A stretch of 64,000 bases of DNA from Leifsonia sp. Leaf264 (GCF_001422325.1 NZ_LMMR01000004.1:377752-441751), one strand, 5' to 3'; positions 32,801 to 42,149 are shown, numbered from the stretch's first letter. The notes: generated by a model not told the origin, from the sequence alone. Made by a program: numbers and translations.

Positions 32801-34804
32801 ATGACCATCGAGAACACCGGCGCCGCCCAGGGCGCGCCCCTCTTCCACACCGTGCTCGTCGCCAACCGCGGCGAGATCGCCGTGCGAGTCATCCGCACGC
32901 TCCGACGCCTCGGCATCCGTTCCGTCGCCGTCTACAGCGACGCCGATGCGGATGCGGTCCACGTGCGCCTCGCCGACACCGCTGTGCGCCTCGGCCCGGC
33001 CGATGCGCGCGAGAGCTATCTCGACGGGGAACGCGTCATCTCCGCCGCCCTCGGCACGGGTGCCCAGGCCATCCACCCCGGCTACGGATTCCTCAGCGAG
33101 AACGAGGCCTTCGCAGCAGCGTGCGAGGCCGCAGGCATCGTCTTCATCGGACCGGGGGAGCAGGCGCTCGAGGTCATGGGCGACAAGATCCGCGCCAAGC
33201 TGCACGTCGCAGGGTCGGCCGTTCCCGTGGTGCCCGGAGTCTCGGATGCCTCCCTAGACGACGCGGCCCTGGCCGACGCCGCGCTCGGCGTCGGCTTCCC
33301 GCTGCTCATCAAGCCGTCGGCCGGAGGTGGCGGCAAGGGCATGCAGCTCGCGCGGGCCGCCGAGGAGTTGCCCGAGGCGATCGCCGGAGCGCGTCGCGTC
33401 GCTGCATCGGCCTTCGGAGACGACACTCTGCTGCTCGAGCGCTACATCGAGCAGCCCCGCCACATCGAGGTGCAGGTTCTCGCCGACGCCCACGGCGCCG
33501 TCGTGCACCTCGGCGAGCGCGAGTGCTCGCTGCAGCGCCGCCACCAGAAGGTGATCGAGGAGGCGCCGTCGCCGCTGCTCGATGCCGAGACCCGCGAGCG
33601 CATCGGGCGCGCCGCCTGCGACGCCGCCCGCAGTGTGGACTATCGCGGCGCCGGAACCGTCGAGTTCCTCGTGTCGGCGAGCAGGCCGGACGACTTCTTC
33701 TTCATCGAGATGAACACGCGCCTCCAGGTGGAGCATCCGGTAACCGAGCTCGTGACGGGGTTCGACCTGGTCGAACAGCAGCTCAGAGTCGCAGCGGGGG
33801 AGCCCCTCGCCTTCGCGCAGTCCGACGTCCGCCTCACCGGCCACGCCATCGAAGCACGCGTCTACGCCGAGAGCCCGGAGCGCGGGTTCCTGCCGTCGAC
33901 CGGCACCGTGCTCGCCTACGCGGAGCCCCAGGGGGCCGGCATCCGCATCGACAGCGGCATCGCCGAGGGATCGGACGTGGGTTCCCACTACGACCCCATG
34001 CTCGCCAAGGTGATCGCGCACGGCTCCGACCGTGTCGAGGCGCTCGCTCGCCTCGACGCAGCGCTCGCCGACACCGTGGTGCTCGGCGTCGACACCAACA
34101 TCGCCTTCCTGCGCACCCTGATCGCCGATCCGGCCGTGCAGTCAGGGGATCTCGACACCGGACTGATCGACCGGATGCCGCCCCTGAGCCCGCCCGTCCC
34201 GTCGCCCGAGCTGCTCGCCGAAGTGGCGGCCGCGCTCGGCGCGACGGACAGGCAGCAGCCCGGCCCAGCCTCACCGCTCTGGCGCAGCCGATCCGGATTC
34301 CGCTTGGGTACCCCTCGACCCCGCACTCTGACCTTCCTCGTCAACGAGGCGCTCGTCGAGGTCGCGGTGGCGTCGCAGGCGGGTCTCGATACGCGTGCGA
34401 CTCAGGGGCAGCCCCTTCACCGCACCTCCACGACGCTCGCCCGATCGGGATCGACGATCTGGGTGCACTCCGACAGCGCAGCCTACGAACTCACCGTCCT
34501 CACCCGCGCAGCCCGTCTGGCCCGCTCCCTGGCCGCCATCGACCGCGTCGGGAAGGATCACAGCCCCGAGCTCCGCGCCCCCATGCCGGGAACCGTCACC
34601 GCCGTGCACGTGGCCGACGGCGACGAGGTCGAGGCCGGCCAGGCCATCGTCAGCATCGAGGCCATGAAGATGGAGCACCGCGTCTCCTCCCCGATCAACG
34701 GACGGGTCTCCCTCGCCACCAGCGAAGGCGCCCTCGTCCGTCGCGACGACATCGTCGCATCCGTCACCCCGATCGCCACGAGCGAGAAACGAGCCAGCGA
34801 ATGA
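32801..34804 (+). CDS. accA1: Acyl-CoA carboxylase biotin carboxylase/BCCP subunit
   Basis: 667 aa from ATG 32801; GTG 32792, overlapping the preceding stop, is an in-frame alternative. The biotin carboxylase domain (about 12-460) has LVANRGEIAVRVIRTLRRLG, GYGFLSENEAFA, the ATP-grasp loop PSAGGGGKGM, the ERDCS-like HLGERECSLQRRHQKVIEEAP and EMNTRLQVEHPVTE. The biotinyl domain at the C-terminus has EAMKMEH with Lys623. A linker of about 120 residues joins them. It is the alpha partner of the beta subunit upstream. Confidence 0.92.
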   Translation: MTIENTGAAQGAPLFHTVLVANRGEIAVRVIRTLRRLGIRSVAVYSDADADAVHVRLADTAVRLGPADARESYLDGERVISAALGTGAQAIHPGYGFLSENEAFAAACEAAGIVFIGPGEQALEVMGDKIRAKLHVAGSAVPVVPGVSDASLDDAALADAALGVGFPLLIKPSAGGGGKGMQLARAAEELPEAIAGARRVAASAFGDDTLLLERYIEQPRHIEVQVLADAHGAVVHLGERECSLQRRHQKVIEEAPSPLLDAETRERIGRAACDAARSVDYRGAGTVEFLVSASRPDDFFFIEMNTRLQVEHPVTELVTGFDLVEQQLRVAAGEPLAFAQSDVRLTGHAIEARVYAESPERGFLPSTGTVLAYAEPQGAGIRIDSGIAEGSDVGSHYDPMLAKVIAHGSDRVEALARLDAALADTVVLGVDTNIAFLRTLIADPAVQSGDLDTGLIDRMPPLSPPVPSPELLAEVAAALGATDRQQPGPASPLWRSRSGFRLGTPRPRTLTFLVNEALVEVAVASQAGLDTRATQGQPLHRTSTTLARSGSTIWVHSDSAAYELTVLTRAARLARSLAAIDRVGKDHSPELRAPMPGTVTAVHVADGDEVEAGQAIVSIEAMKMEHRVSSPINGRVSLATSEGALVRRDDIVASVTPIATSEKRASE

Positions 34805-35967
34805 ACTACGACCTCAGCGCCGAGGAGCAGCACCTCTACGACACCGTCAGCGACTTCGCCGACACCGTCGTGGCGCCGGCCGCCTACGGCTACGACACCG
34901 AACGCCGCCTGCCCATGGAGATCATCGCCCAGATGGGCGAGATGGGACTGTTCGGCCTCCCGTTCCCGAAGAAGTACGGCGGTCAGGGCGGCGACTACGT
35001 GCAGCTCTGCCTCGCCGTCGAGGCGCTCGGCCGGGTCGACCAGTCCATCGGCGTCACCCTCGAGGCCGGAGTGGGGCTCGGCATCATGCCGATCTACCGC
35101 AACGGTTCTCCGGCCCAGCGCGAGACCTGGTTGCCCGATCTCCTCGCCGGCCGCGCTCTCGCCGGTTTCGGACTGACCGAGGCGAAGGCCGGATCCGATG
35201 CGGGAGCGACGGCGACGACGGCGGTGCTCGATGGCGACGACTGGGTGATCAACGGCTCGAAGCAGTTCATCACCAACTCGGGAACGCCGATCACGAGCCT
35301 CGTCACGATCACGGCCGTGACGGGGGAACGCACGGGGCGCATGGGGGAGCGCAAGCCCGAACTCTCCAGCATCATCGTGCCGTCGGGAACGCCCGGCTTC
35401 ACGGTCGAACCCGCGTACGACAAGGTCGGCTGGCACACCAGCGACACGCATCCGCTCACCCTCACAGACGTACGGGTGCCGGCCGCGAACCTCCTGGGCG
35501 AGCGCGGGCGGGGCTACGCGAACTTCCTGCAATCGCTCGACGAGGGCCGCATCGCCTTCGCAGCGCTCGCCACCGGAGCCGCCCAGGGCTGTCTCGAGGA
35601 GGCCCTGCGCTACGCCAAGGAGCGCGTGGTGTTCGGCTCGACCATCGGCTCGAACCAGCACGTCGCGTTCAAGATCGCGAAGATGCAGGCGCGTGTGCAC
35701 CAGGCCCGCCTCGCCTGGCTCGACGCCGCTCGCAAGATGGTGGCCGGCAAGCCCTTCAAAATCGAGGCGTCCATCGCCAAGATGGTGGCAGGGGAGGCAG
35801 CCATGGACAACGCACGCGATGCGACGCAGGTGTTCGGCGGATACGGCTTCCTCAACGAGAACGCCGTCGCCCGCCACTACCGTGACTCGAAGATCCTCGA
35901 GATCGGCGAGGGAACCACCGAGGTCCAGCTCATGATCATCACCCGTGAGCTCGGGCTGGTGGCCTGA
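34801..35967 (+). CDS. Acyl-CoA dehydrogenase (isovaleryl-CoA dehydrogenase-like)
   Basis: 388 aa, starting at the ATG that overlaps the previous stop (ATGA). Typical ACAD segments are LFGLPFPKKYGGQGGDYVQ, GFGLTEAKAGSDAGATAT, KQFITNSGTPI and the signature ATQVFGGYGFLNENAVARHYRD, then ILEIGEGTTEVQ. In this operon it should oxidise isovaleryl-CoA to 3-methylcrotonyl-CoA, the carboxylase substrate. It corresponds to the FadE19 position in the mycobacterial leucine cluster. Confidence 0.9.
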   Translation: MNYDLSAEEQHLYDTVSDFADTVVAPAAYGYDTERRLPMEIIAQMGEMGLFGLPFPKKYGGQGGDYVQLCLAVEALGRVDQSIGVTLEAGVGLGIMPIYRNGSPAQRETWLPDLLAGRALAGFGLTEAKAGSDAGATATTAVLDGDDWVINGSKQFITNSGTPITSLVTITAVTGERTGRMGERKPELSSIIVPSGTPGFTVEPAYDKVGWHTSDTHPLTLTDVRVPAANLLGERGRGYANFLQSLDEGRIAFAALATGAAQGCLEEALRYAKERVVFGSTIGSNQHVAFKIAKMQARVHQARLAWLDAARKMVAGKPFKIEASIAKMVAGEAAMDNARDATQVFGGYGFLNENAVARHYRDSKILEIGEGTTEVQLMIITRELGLVA

Positions 35968-36001
35968 ACAGCGCACACCGAGCAGAAGGGCGACGGATGC
36001 C

Positions 36002-36478
36002 ATGACACGCGACATCGAGCAGCGGGGGCTCTGGTTCGAGGAGTTCGACCTCGACGCGCGCTACCTGCATCGTCCGGGCCGCACAGTGACCGAGGCTGAC
36101 AACGTGCTGTTCACGACGCTCACCATGAACACGCAGGCGTTGCACCTCGACGCCGCGTTCGCCGCCGGGGAGTCGTTCGGGCAGCGGCTGGTGAACTCGA
36201 TGTTCACGCTGTCGACGCTGGTGGGGGCATCCGTCGCCCAGCTCACCCAGGGCACGCTGGTCGCCAACCTCGGCTTCGGGGCCGTGGCGTTCCCCGCACC
36301 GGTGTTCATCGGCGACACCCTCTACGCCGAGACGACAGTCGCCGCGAAGCGCCTGTCGGCATCACGCCCCGGGCAGGGCATCGTCACCCTCGACCACGTG
36401 GCGCGCAACCAGCACGACGTCGTCGTCGCGACGGCCTCGCGCAGCACGCTCGTCTGGTGCGAGGGGGCGCGCTCATGA
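36002..36478 (+). CDS. MaoC-like hydratase
   Basis: 158 aa from ATG 36002, with AGAAGGG upstream. A single hot-dog domain is visible: RTVTEADNVLFTTLTMNTQALHLDAAFA near the N-terminus carries the catalytic Asp...His pattern of (R)-hydratases, then LVNSMFTLSTLVGASVAQL and GDTLYAETTV. Its place between an acyl-CoA dehydrogenase and a CitE-like lyase fits the hydration of 3-methylglutaconyl-CoA to (R)-HMG-CoA, as in the mycobacterial Rv2499c context. Confidence 0.87.
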   Translation: MTRDIEQRGLWFEEFDLDARYLHRPGRTVTEADNVLFTTLTMNTQALHLDAAFAAGESFGQRLVNSMFTLSTLVGASVAQLTQGTLVANLGFGAVAFPAPVFIGDTLYAETTVAAKRLSASRPGQGIVTLDHVARNQHDVVVATASRSTLVWCEGARS

Positions 36479-37284
36479 CGTTCCACCTCGGGCCGGCCCT
36501 GCTGTTCTGCCCCGCCAACCGCCCCGACCGCTACGAGAAGGCACTGGAGCGGGCGGATGCCGTCATCCTCGACCTCGAGGACGCCGTCGCCCCCGACGAC
36601 AGGGAAGACGCCCGCGAGGCGCTCCTGCAGACGCCGCTCGACCCTGACCGCGTCGTGGTGCGCATCAACCCCGTCGGCAGCCACGACTTCTCGGCCGACC
36701 TCTCCGCCCTCGAGGCGACCCCGTACCGCTACGTGATGCTTCCCAAGGCGGAGCATCCTGATGCCGCGGCCGCCGTCGCGGGCTACAGGGTCGTGGCACT
36801 GTGCGAGACGGCCGCCGGGGTGCTCGCCGCGCCCGCCATAGCGCTGCAGCCGAACGTGGTCGCACTGATGTGGGGTGCCGAAGACCTGGTGGCCTCGCTC
36901 GGCGGCACCTCGAGCCGCTTCGCCGACGGCCGCTATCGGGCCGTCGCCGACCACGCGCGTTCCCAGGTGCTGCTCGCCGCCGGGGCCGCCGGAATCGCCG
37001 CCATCGACACCGTGCACCTCGACATCGCCGACCTCGCCGGTCTCTCGGACGAGGCGACGGATGCCGCAGCCAGCGGCTTCGCCGCGACGGCGTGCATCCA
37101 TCCGGGCCAGGTCGAGACCATCCGCGCGGCCTACACTCCGAGCGCCGAGGAGATCGCAGAGGCGCGCGCCGTGATCGCGGTCGCAGCTCGCGAGCACGGG
37201 GTGTTCCGGCACGGCGATCGCATGGTCGACGGGCCTGTCCTGAGGCATGCCGAGGCGGTACTCCGACGGGTCGGGCGCGGGTGA
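36475..37284 (+). CDS. HpcH/HpaI-family CoA ester lyase (CitE-like)
   Basis: 269 aa, overlapping the MaoC stop by 4 bp. It shows the CitE-like TIM barrel: LLFCPANRPDRYEKAL, VILDLEDAV (metal Glu/Asp), VRINPVGSHDF, LPKAEHPD, ALCETAAGVLAA and LMWGAEDLVASLGG. In the equivalent mycobacterial operon the CitE-like protein Rv2498c acts as an (R)-HMG-CoA lyase. By context this one should split HMG-CoA to acetoacetate and acetyl-CoA. It is the last gene of the operon. Confidence 0.87.
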   Translation: MTFHLGPALLFCPANRPDRYEKALERADAVILDLEDAVAPDDREDAREALLQTPLDPDRVVVRINPVGSHDFSADLSALEATPYRYVMLPKAEHPDAAAAVAGYRVVALCETAAGVLAAPAIALQPNVVALMWGAEDLVASLGGTSSRFADGRYRAVADHARSQVLLAAGAAGIAAIDTVHLDIADLAGLSDEATDAAASGFAATACIHPGQVETIRAAYTPSAEEIAEARAVIAVAAREHGVFRHGDRMVDGPVLRHAEAVLRRVGRG

Positions 37285-37494
37285 TGCATCCGGACGGCGC
37301 AGTCCGGTGGAATCGCCCGACTCGCCCGGAAGTACGGGCCCGACGGCCCGATCGGGTAACGCCGATGGGTCGTACGAGTTCACTTCTCGTTCACTCGCAA
37401 ACATTTCTATAACGGTTGTGGAATACCGGGCGATTCGGCGCAGCAGTGTCGGCGGACTGCCCTACTGTCAGAAGCCTTAGGGGAGGTGTTGAGA

Positions 37495-38538
37495 ATGACT
37501 CAGGTGGTGCCACGGACAGTCACACGTTCGTCCGAGGCTGCCGTCGAGATCGTCATTCCCGAACTCGACCAGGCCACCTCGCCGTTCTCGGGTGCCATCG
37601 GTATCCAGCCCTCGGCCGCGCCGGCTCGCCGGCACATCCCCGACACCGACCTGTGGGTGTTCCCGCTCGCCCTCGGCGCCAGGCGATTCGGTCGCACGGT
37701 CGATCCCCGCACCTCCGTCGACATGCTCGACCGCTACCGTGAGGGCGGCGGCAACCTCATCGACACCGTCGATGCCGTCGTCGCTCAACGCAGTGAACAG
37801 CTCATCGGAGCATGGCTCCGTGCGCGACGGTGCCGCGACGACGTCGTGCTCGCCACGACGGTCGGCGGCGGAACCGACTTCCCCGGCCTCGCGCCGGCCA
37901 ACATCATCGCCGGCGTCGACGCCTCGCTGCAGCGCCTCGGCGTCGAGCGACTCGACCTGCTGTTCATGCGCGAATCCGCCGGTGTGCCCGTCCCGCTCGA
38001 AGAGAGCCTCGGCGCCATCGACGCTCTGGTACAGGCCGGCAAGGTCGGCTACATCGCCGCGTCGGGCTTCTCGGCCGACAGGCTGATCGAGGCGCGCGTT
38101 CTCGCGGCCAACGGGCTCCCGCGCTTTCGCGCCGTGCAGTCCTCGTACAGCCTCGCCGAGCGGGTGCCGTTCGAGGGGTCGGTCTCGGTGTCCGCGAACG
38201 CGCAGGGTCTCGCGGTCTTCCCGTCGAGCCCCCTGAACCACGGCGTCCTCGCCGGATCCACCCGCGGCGACGGATCCATCCCCGCCAGCGTCGCCAGCCG
38301 CGTCGCGCTGCGCCTCAACCGTCGCCTGCACCGCATCCGTTCGGTCGTCGACCGCATCGCAGCAGACCACGGCGTGCCATCGGCGACGATAGCCATCGCC
38401 TGGCTGCTGGCCCGACGTGACGTCGTCGCTCCTGTCACTGGGGCGCGCTCGCTCGGCGAACTGCAGTCGCTCATGGCGGCTCCTCGGGTCACCCTCACGC
38501 GGGCAGACATGCTCGACCTCGACCGCGCCACGCTCTGA
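37495..38538 (+). CDS. Aldo/keto reductase
   Basis: 347 aa from ATG 37495, with GGGGAGG about ten bases upstream. An AKR barrel is visible: VFPLALGARRFG, MLDRYREGGGNLIDTVDAV, SEQLIGAWLR, VLATTVGG, SLQRLGVERLDLLFM, IDALVQAGKVGYIAASGFSA and VAPVTGARSLGEL. The usual YG after the catalytic Asp is replaced by AV and the catalytic Lys lies in a changed TTVGGG context. It may therefore be a non-canonical or weakly active member. The first 55 residues are an extra N-terminal extension. A candidate -10, TACTGT, lies at 37463-37468. Confidence 0.75.
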   Translation: MTQVVPRTVTRSSEAAVEIVIPELDQATSPFSGAIGIQPSAAPARRHIPDTDLWVFPLALGARRFGRTVDPRTSVDMLDRYREGGGNLIDTVDAVVAQRSEQLIGAWLRARRCRDDVVLATTVGGGTDFPGLAPANIIAGVDASLQRLGVERLDLLFMRESAGVPVPLEESLGAIDALVQAGKVGYIAASGFSADRLIEARVLAANGLPRFRAVQSSYSLAERVPFEGSVSVSANAQGLAVFPSSPLNHGVLAGSTRGDGSIPASVASRVALRLNRRLHRIRSVVDRIAADHGVPSATIAIAWLLARRDVVAPVTGARSLGELQSLMAAPRVTLTRADMLDLDRATL

Positions 38539-38615
38539 CTTCCTCCCACGGCCTCGGCGTCCCCTCGGGTGTCTCACGGATGGGTCGCAACCCGGTGCGT
38601 GTCCGAGCACTGGCC

Positions 38616-38621
38616 TAAGGT
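38616..38621 (+). promoter_or_regulatory. Leaderless -10 (TAAGGT) of the M16 peptidase
   Basis: TAAGGT lies eight bases before ATG 38630 and five before the in-frame GTG 38627. Confidence 0.5.
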
Positions 38622-38629
38622 GGAGTGTG

Positions 38630-40018
38630 ATGAACGGCGCAGTTGACCTCCCTCTCGGCATGCCCGAACTCAGCTTCACCGCATCAGGTGACTGCCTCGT
38701 CAGGCGATCGGTCCTCCCCAGCGGAGTGCGCATCCTCACCGAACACGTGCCGGGTTCCCGCAGCGCGACCATCGGCTACTGGGTCGCCGTCGGCTCGCGT
38801 GACGAGTTGCCGGCGCTGGCCGCGATCAACGGCCGCTCGGCGCATCCGGGAACCTTCGGGTCGACCCACTTCCTCGAGCACCTGCTCTTCAAGGGCACGT
38901 CGACGCGCACGGCGCTCGACATCGCCGTCTCCTTCGACGCCGTCGGCGGCGAGCATAACGCCATGACGGCGAAGGAGTACACCTGCTACTACGCCAAGGT
39001 GCGCGACCGCGACCTGCCGATGGCGGCGGCGGTGCTCACCGACATGCTCACCTCGTCGCTGCTCGACCCCGAGGAGTTCGAGAACGAGCGCGGGGTCATC
39101 CTCGAGGAGCTGTCGATGGCCGAGGACGACCCGGCCGACGTCGCCAACGAGCGCTTCTTCGAGGCCGTGCTCGGCGATCACCCCCTCGGGCGCCCGATCG
39201 GCGGCAGCCCGGCCACCATCGAGGCGGCGACCCGCGAGGCGGTCTGGAACCATTACAGGGCGAACTACAGGCCGCAGGACCTCGTGGTCACGGCCGCCGG
39301 TGCCGTCGATCACGACGAGCTCGTGGCATCGGTCACGGCGGCACTCCAATCCGCCGGCTGGGACCTGTCGGTGCCGGCGACCCCCGTCGAGCGCCGCCCG
39401 GCCGAGGCCTCGGCCATCACGCGGGGTTCCGAACTCGTCGTCATCGATCGGCAGCTCGAACAGGTCAACATGTTCGTCGGCGTTCCCGGCCTGATCGCCA
39501 CCGACGACCGCCGCATGACGATGAGCGTGCTCAACTCGATCTTCGGCGGCGGCATGTCGTCGCGGTTGTTCCAAGAGGTGCGCGAGAAGCGCGGTCTCGC
39601 CTACTCGGTCTACTCCTTCGCCGCCGCGTACTCCGATGCCGGCGTCTTCGGCATGTACGCCGGGTGCTCGCCCGCGAAGGCGGCCCCCGTCGCCGAGCTC
39701 ATGCTCGACGAGCTGCGCCTGCTGGCCGAGAAGGGCGTGACGGATGCCGAGATGGGTCGTGCCATCGGCCAGATCTCCGGTGCATCGGCCCTCGCCCTCG
39801 AAGACAGCGACACCCGGATGAGCCGGCTGGGTCGCGCCGAGATCACCCAGGGGGAGTTCACCGACCTCGACGAGGGCCTGCGCCGCGTCGGGCTCGTGAC
39901 GGCGGCCGACGTCCAGGAACTCGCCGCCTACCTCGCCTCCCGCGAGCTCTCGCTCTCGGCGGTCGGCGCGGTCGACCCCGATCTCTTCACGCCGCTGGTC
40001 GGAGCGCACGCCGGCTGA
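38630..40018 (+). CDS. M16-family zinc peptidase
   Basis: 462 aa. The inverted zinc motif HFLEH is at residues 80-84 (catalytic Glu83), with the downstream Glu in NERGVILEELSMAEDDP. The second, inactive M16 half has NSIFGGGMSSRLFQEVREKRGLAYSVYS. This is the processing-peptidase-like family of actinobacteria, normally next to rnj/pnp or dapB genes. A 14-residue insertion (LPALAAINGRSAHP) precedes the zinc motif, where relatives have a short turn. Confidence 0.9.
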   Translation: MNGAVDLPLGMPELSFTASGDCLVRRSVLPSGVRILTEHVPGSRSATIGYWVAVGSRDELPALAAINGRSAHPGTFGSTHFLEHLLFKGTSTRTALDIAVSFDAVGGEHNAMTAKEYTCYYAKVRDRDLPMAAAVLTDMLTSSLLDPEEFENERGVILEELSMAEDDPADVANERFFEAVLGDHPLGRPIGGSPATIEAATREAVWNHYRANYRPQDLVVTAAGAVDHDELVASVTAALQSAGWDLSVPATPVERRPAEASAITRGSELVVIDRQLEQVNMFVGVPGLIATDDRRMTMSVLNSIFGGGMSSRLFQEVREKRGLAYSVYSFAAAYSDAGVFGMYAGCSPAKAAPVAELMLDELRLLAEKGVTDAEMGRAIGQISGASALALEDSDTRMSRLGRAEITQGEFTDLDEGLRRVGLVTAADVQELAAYLASRELSLSAVGAVDPDLFTPLVGAHAG

Positions 40019-40092
40019 CCCGGGCCCGATCGGGCCGACGAGTACCTCGTACACCGCAGTACGCACGACAGCAACACACGAAAGGGACACCG

Positions 40093-40695
40093 GTGCCCCA
40101 CTACGTCTACCTGGTCCGCCATGGAGAACAACAGCACGCCGAACACGGCCTGCCCGACGGACCGCTCTCGGCACGGGGGGTGCGCCAGGCGCAGCTGCTG
40201 GCCGAGCGCCTCGGCGGAGTCCCGTTCGACTCGGCCTGGCACTCCCCGCTGCAGCGCGCCGCCGAGACCGCCGCCATCATCGCCGACCGCATGCCGGCGA
40301 TCACGCCGGAGCCCTCGGCCCTCCTGTTCGACTGCATCCCGTCTGGCCCCTCGCCCGAGACACCGGATGCATTCGACGCGTTCTTCGGCTCCGTCACTCC
40401 CGAGGAGATCGAGGCCGGCCGCGCCCAGATGGAGGACGCCGTCGCCGAGTTCCTGAAGCCTGCCCGTGGCGAGCGGCACGACCTGCTGATCACGCACAAC
40501 TTCATCATCGGCTGGTTCGTGCGGGAAGCCCTCGGAGCTCCCGACTGGCGGTGGATGAGCATTCCGCAGGCCAATTGCGGACTCACGATCCTCCAGCAGA
40601 AGCCGGGTCGACCGTGGACCCTCCTCGCCCACAATGACCTGGCGCACCTCCCCGTCGAACTCCGCACCGGCCTGGCAGAGCCGCTGCCGGCCTAG
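40093..40695 (+). CDS. Histidine phosphatase family protein
   Basis: 200 aa from GTG 40093, with GAAAGGGA upstream. It has the catalytic motif LVRHGE (Arg9-His10-Gly11), the second Arg in HSPLQRAAETA and the second His in LLITHNFIIGWF. It is a phosphoglycerate-mutase-like phosphatase of unspecified substrate. It may be expressed with the M16 peptidase, 74 bp upstream. Confidence 0.87.
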   Translation: MPHYVYLVRHGEQQHAEHGLPDGPLSARGVRQAQLLAERLGGVPFDSAWHSPLQRAAETAAIIADRMPAITPEPSALLFDCIPSGPSPETPDAFDAFFGSVTPEEIEAGRAQMEDAVAEFLKPARGERHDLLITHNFIIGWFVREALGAPDWRWMSIPQANCGLTILQQKPGRPWTLLAHNDLAHLPVELRTGLAEPLPA

Positions 40696-40733
40696 GCGCC
40701 GCGGACAGCCGCAGTCCCGGCGGGGCGATACGG

Positions 40734-41264
40734 CTACAGCCCCTTCGCATACCAGTTCGTCGCGTTCGGGTTGTCGTTGTACGGCTCGACATCCACGTAG
40801 CCTGCCCGTCGATACAGGGCACCGGCGGCCTCGAGGCTCGCGTTGGTGTCGAGTACGACCTCGGTCGCGCCGTACGCCCGCGCACGCCCCTCGAGCTCGG
40901 TGAGCAGCGCCCGCCCGGCGCCGAGACCACGGGCGCTCGGCCGCAGGTAGAGGTGCTTCACCTCGTAGCGCACGGCCTCGACCCCGTCGGAAGGCTGCAG
41001 GCGACGGATGCCGCCGCATCCGATGATGGTGTCGGCGTCGGATGCGGCGTCGGCGTCGGTGTCGGCGTCGGATGCGGCATCCGTCGCCGAATCATCGACG
41101 ACCAGCAGGAACACCCCGGTCGGCGGGACGAACTGCTCGGGAGCCGGGAACGTCGTCCTGTAGCCGCCGGCGCTCGGGAAGCCCGCAGCGCGCTCGGCGA
41201 AGTACTCGGCGAGCAGGGCGTGAGCCGCCTCATCAGTCACGGGAACATCGCGGAAGCGCACCAT
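40734..41264 (-). CDS. GNAT-family N-acetyltransferase with a low-complexity insertion
   Basis: 176 aa from ATG 41264. The acetyl-CoA motif is KHLYLRPSARGLGAGRALL, followed by EVVLDTNASLEAAGALYRRAGY. Between the first beta strands is an unusual acidic repeat of about 20 residues (DAASDADTDADAASDAD). It is encoded by short repeats of GTCGGC/GATGCGGC type at about 41035-41085 and should be a surface loop that can change in length. The acetyl acceptor is unknown. It is transcribed from a leaderless TACGCT promoter. Confidence 0.87.
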   Translation of the reverse strand: MVRFRDVPVTDEAAHALLAEYFAERAAGFPSAGGYRTTFPAPEQFVPPTGVFLLVVDDSATDAASDADTDADAASDADTIIGCGGIRRLQPSDGVEAVRYEVKHLYLRPSARGLGAGRALLTELEGRARAYGATEVVLDTNASLEAAGALYRRAGYVDVEPYNDNPNATNWYAKGL

Positions 41265-41270
41265 GCCCCC

Positions 41271-41276
41271 AGCGTA
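41271..41276 (-). promoter_or_regulatory. Leaderless -10 (TACGCT) of the GNAT gene
   Basis: On the minus strand TACGCT is followed by six bases and the ATG at 41264. Confidence 0.55.
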
Positions 41277-41339
41277 TGGGCCCATCGCGCGTGCCCATCG
41301 ACGGCGCACGCGACGACCGGAGCGGTCGGCCCCGATTGC

Positions 41340-41345
41340 TAGGCT
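41340..41345 (+). promoter_or_regulatory. Leaderless -10 (TAGGCT) of dapB
   Basis: TAGGCT, then six bases (GATCCG), then GTG 41352; no ribosome-binding site. Confidence 0.65.
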
Positions 41346-41351
41346 GATCCG

Positions 41352-42146
41352 GTGACAACACGCGTTGCCGTCATCGGCGCCACCGGCAGGCTCGGATCCC
41401 TCGTCTCACGGCTCGTGCGCGACTCCGACGACTTCGAGCTCGTCGCCGAGCTGAGTTCCCGGAGCGCACTCAGCGAGATGCTCGGAGCAGACATCGCCGT
41501 CGACGTGAGCCATCCGGCCGTCAGCGGGGAGATCGTGGAGTACGCGGTCGACAACGGCCTGCGCGTGCTCGTCGGCACGTCGGGCTGGAGCCAGGAGCGC
41601 ATCGGTGCCGTCACCTCACGCGTCACAGCGCGTGATGGTGCCGTCGTCTTCATCCCCAACTTCTCGATCGGGTCCGTGCTCGGCACGCGGCTCGCCACCA
41701 TCGCCGCCCGCTACTTCGATTCCATCGAGATCGTCGAGGCCCACCATGCTGGCAAGGTCGACTCGCCGTCGGGTACCGCCGTGCGCACGGCCGAGCTGAT
41801 GACCCGGGCCCGCGCCGAGCTCGGCCCCGTCGACGCCCCGCACACGGACCAGCGCGCCCGCGGCCAGCAGGTGGCGAGCATCCCCGTGCACAGCCTGCGC
41901 GTCGCCGGCCTCCTCGCCAGCCAGCAGGTCGTCTTCGGCGGCCACGGCGAGAGTCTCAGCATCCGTCACGACACGATCTCCGACGAGTCCTACGAGCAGG
42001 GCATCCTGCTCGCGCTGCGGGCCCTTCGCGAGGCGAGCGGCGTCACGGTGGGCCTCGATGCCCTTCTCGGACTCGGTTCGATCGGCGGCGAGGTTCCGCC
42101 CGCCCCGGTCGATCCGAGCGACACGTCCGACCTCGTGCAGGACTGA
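41352..42146 (+). CDS. dapB: 4-hydroxy-tetrahydrodipicolinate reductase
   Basis: 264 aa from GTG 41352. It has the NAD(P)-binding VAVIGATGRLGSLVSRLV at the N-terminus, VGTSGWSQ, and the substrate/catalytic motif EAHHAGKVDSPSGTA. It reduces the product of DapA in lysine and diaminopimelate synthesis, needed for cell wall. dapA lies 6 kb downstream rather than adjacent. It is followed after three bases by a small membrane protein gene. Confidence 0.95.
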   Translation: MTTRVAVIGATGRLGSLVSRLVRDSDDFELVAELSSRSALSEMLGADIAVDVSHPAVSGEIVEYAVDNGLRVLVGTSGWSQERIGAVTSRVTARDGAVVFIPNFSIGSVLGTRLATIAARYFDSIEIVEAHHAGKVDSPSGTAVRTAELMTRARAELGPVDAPHTDQRARGQQVASIPVHSLRVAGLLASQQVVFGGHGESLSIRHDTISDESYEQGILLALRALREASGVTVGLDALLGLGSIGGEVPPAPVDPSDTSDLVQD

Positions 42147-42149
42147 CGC

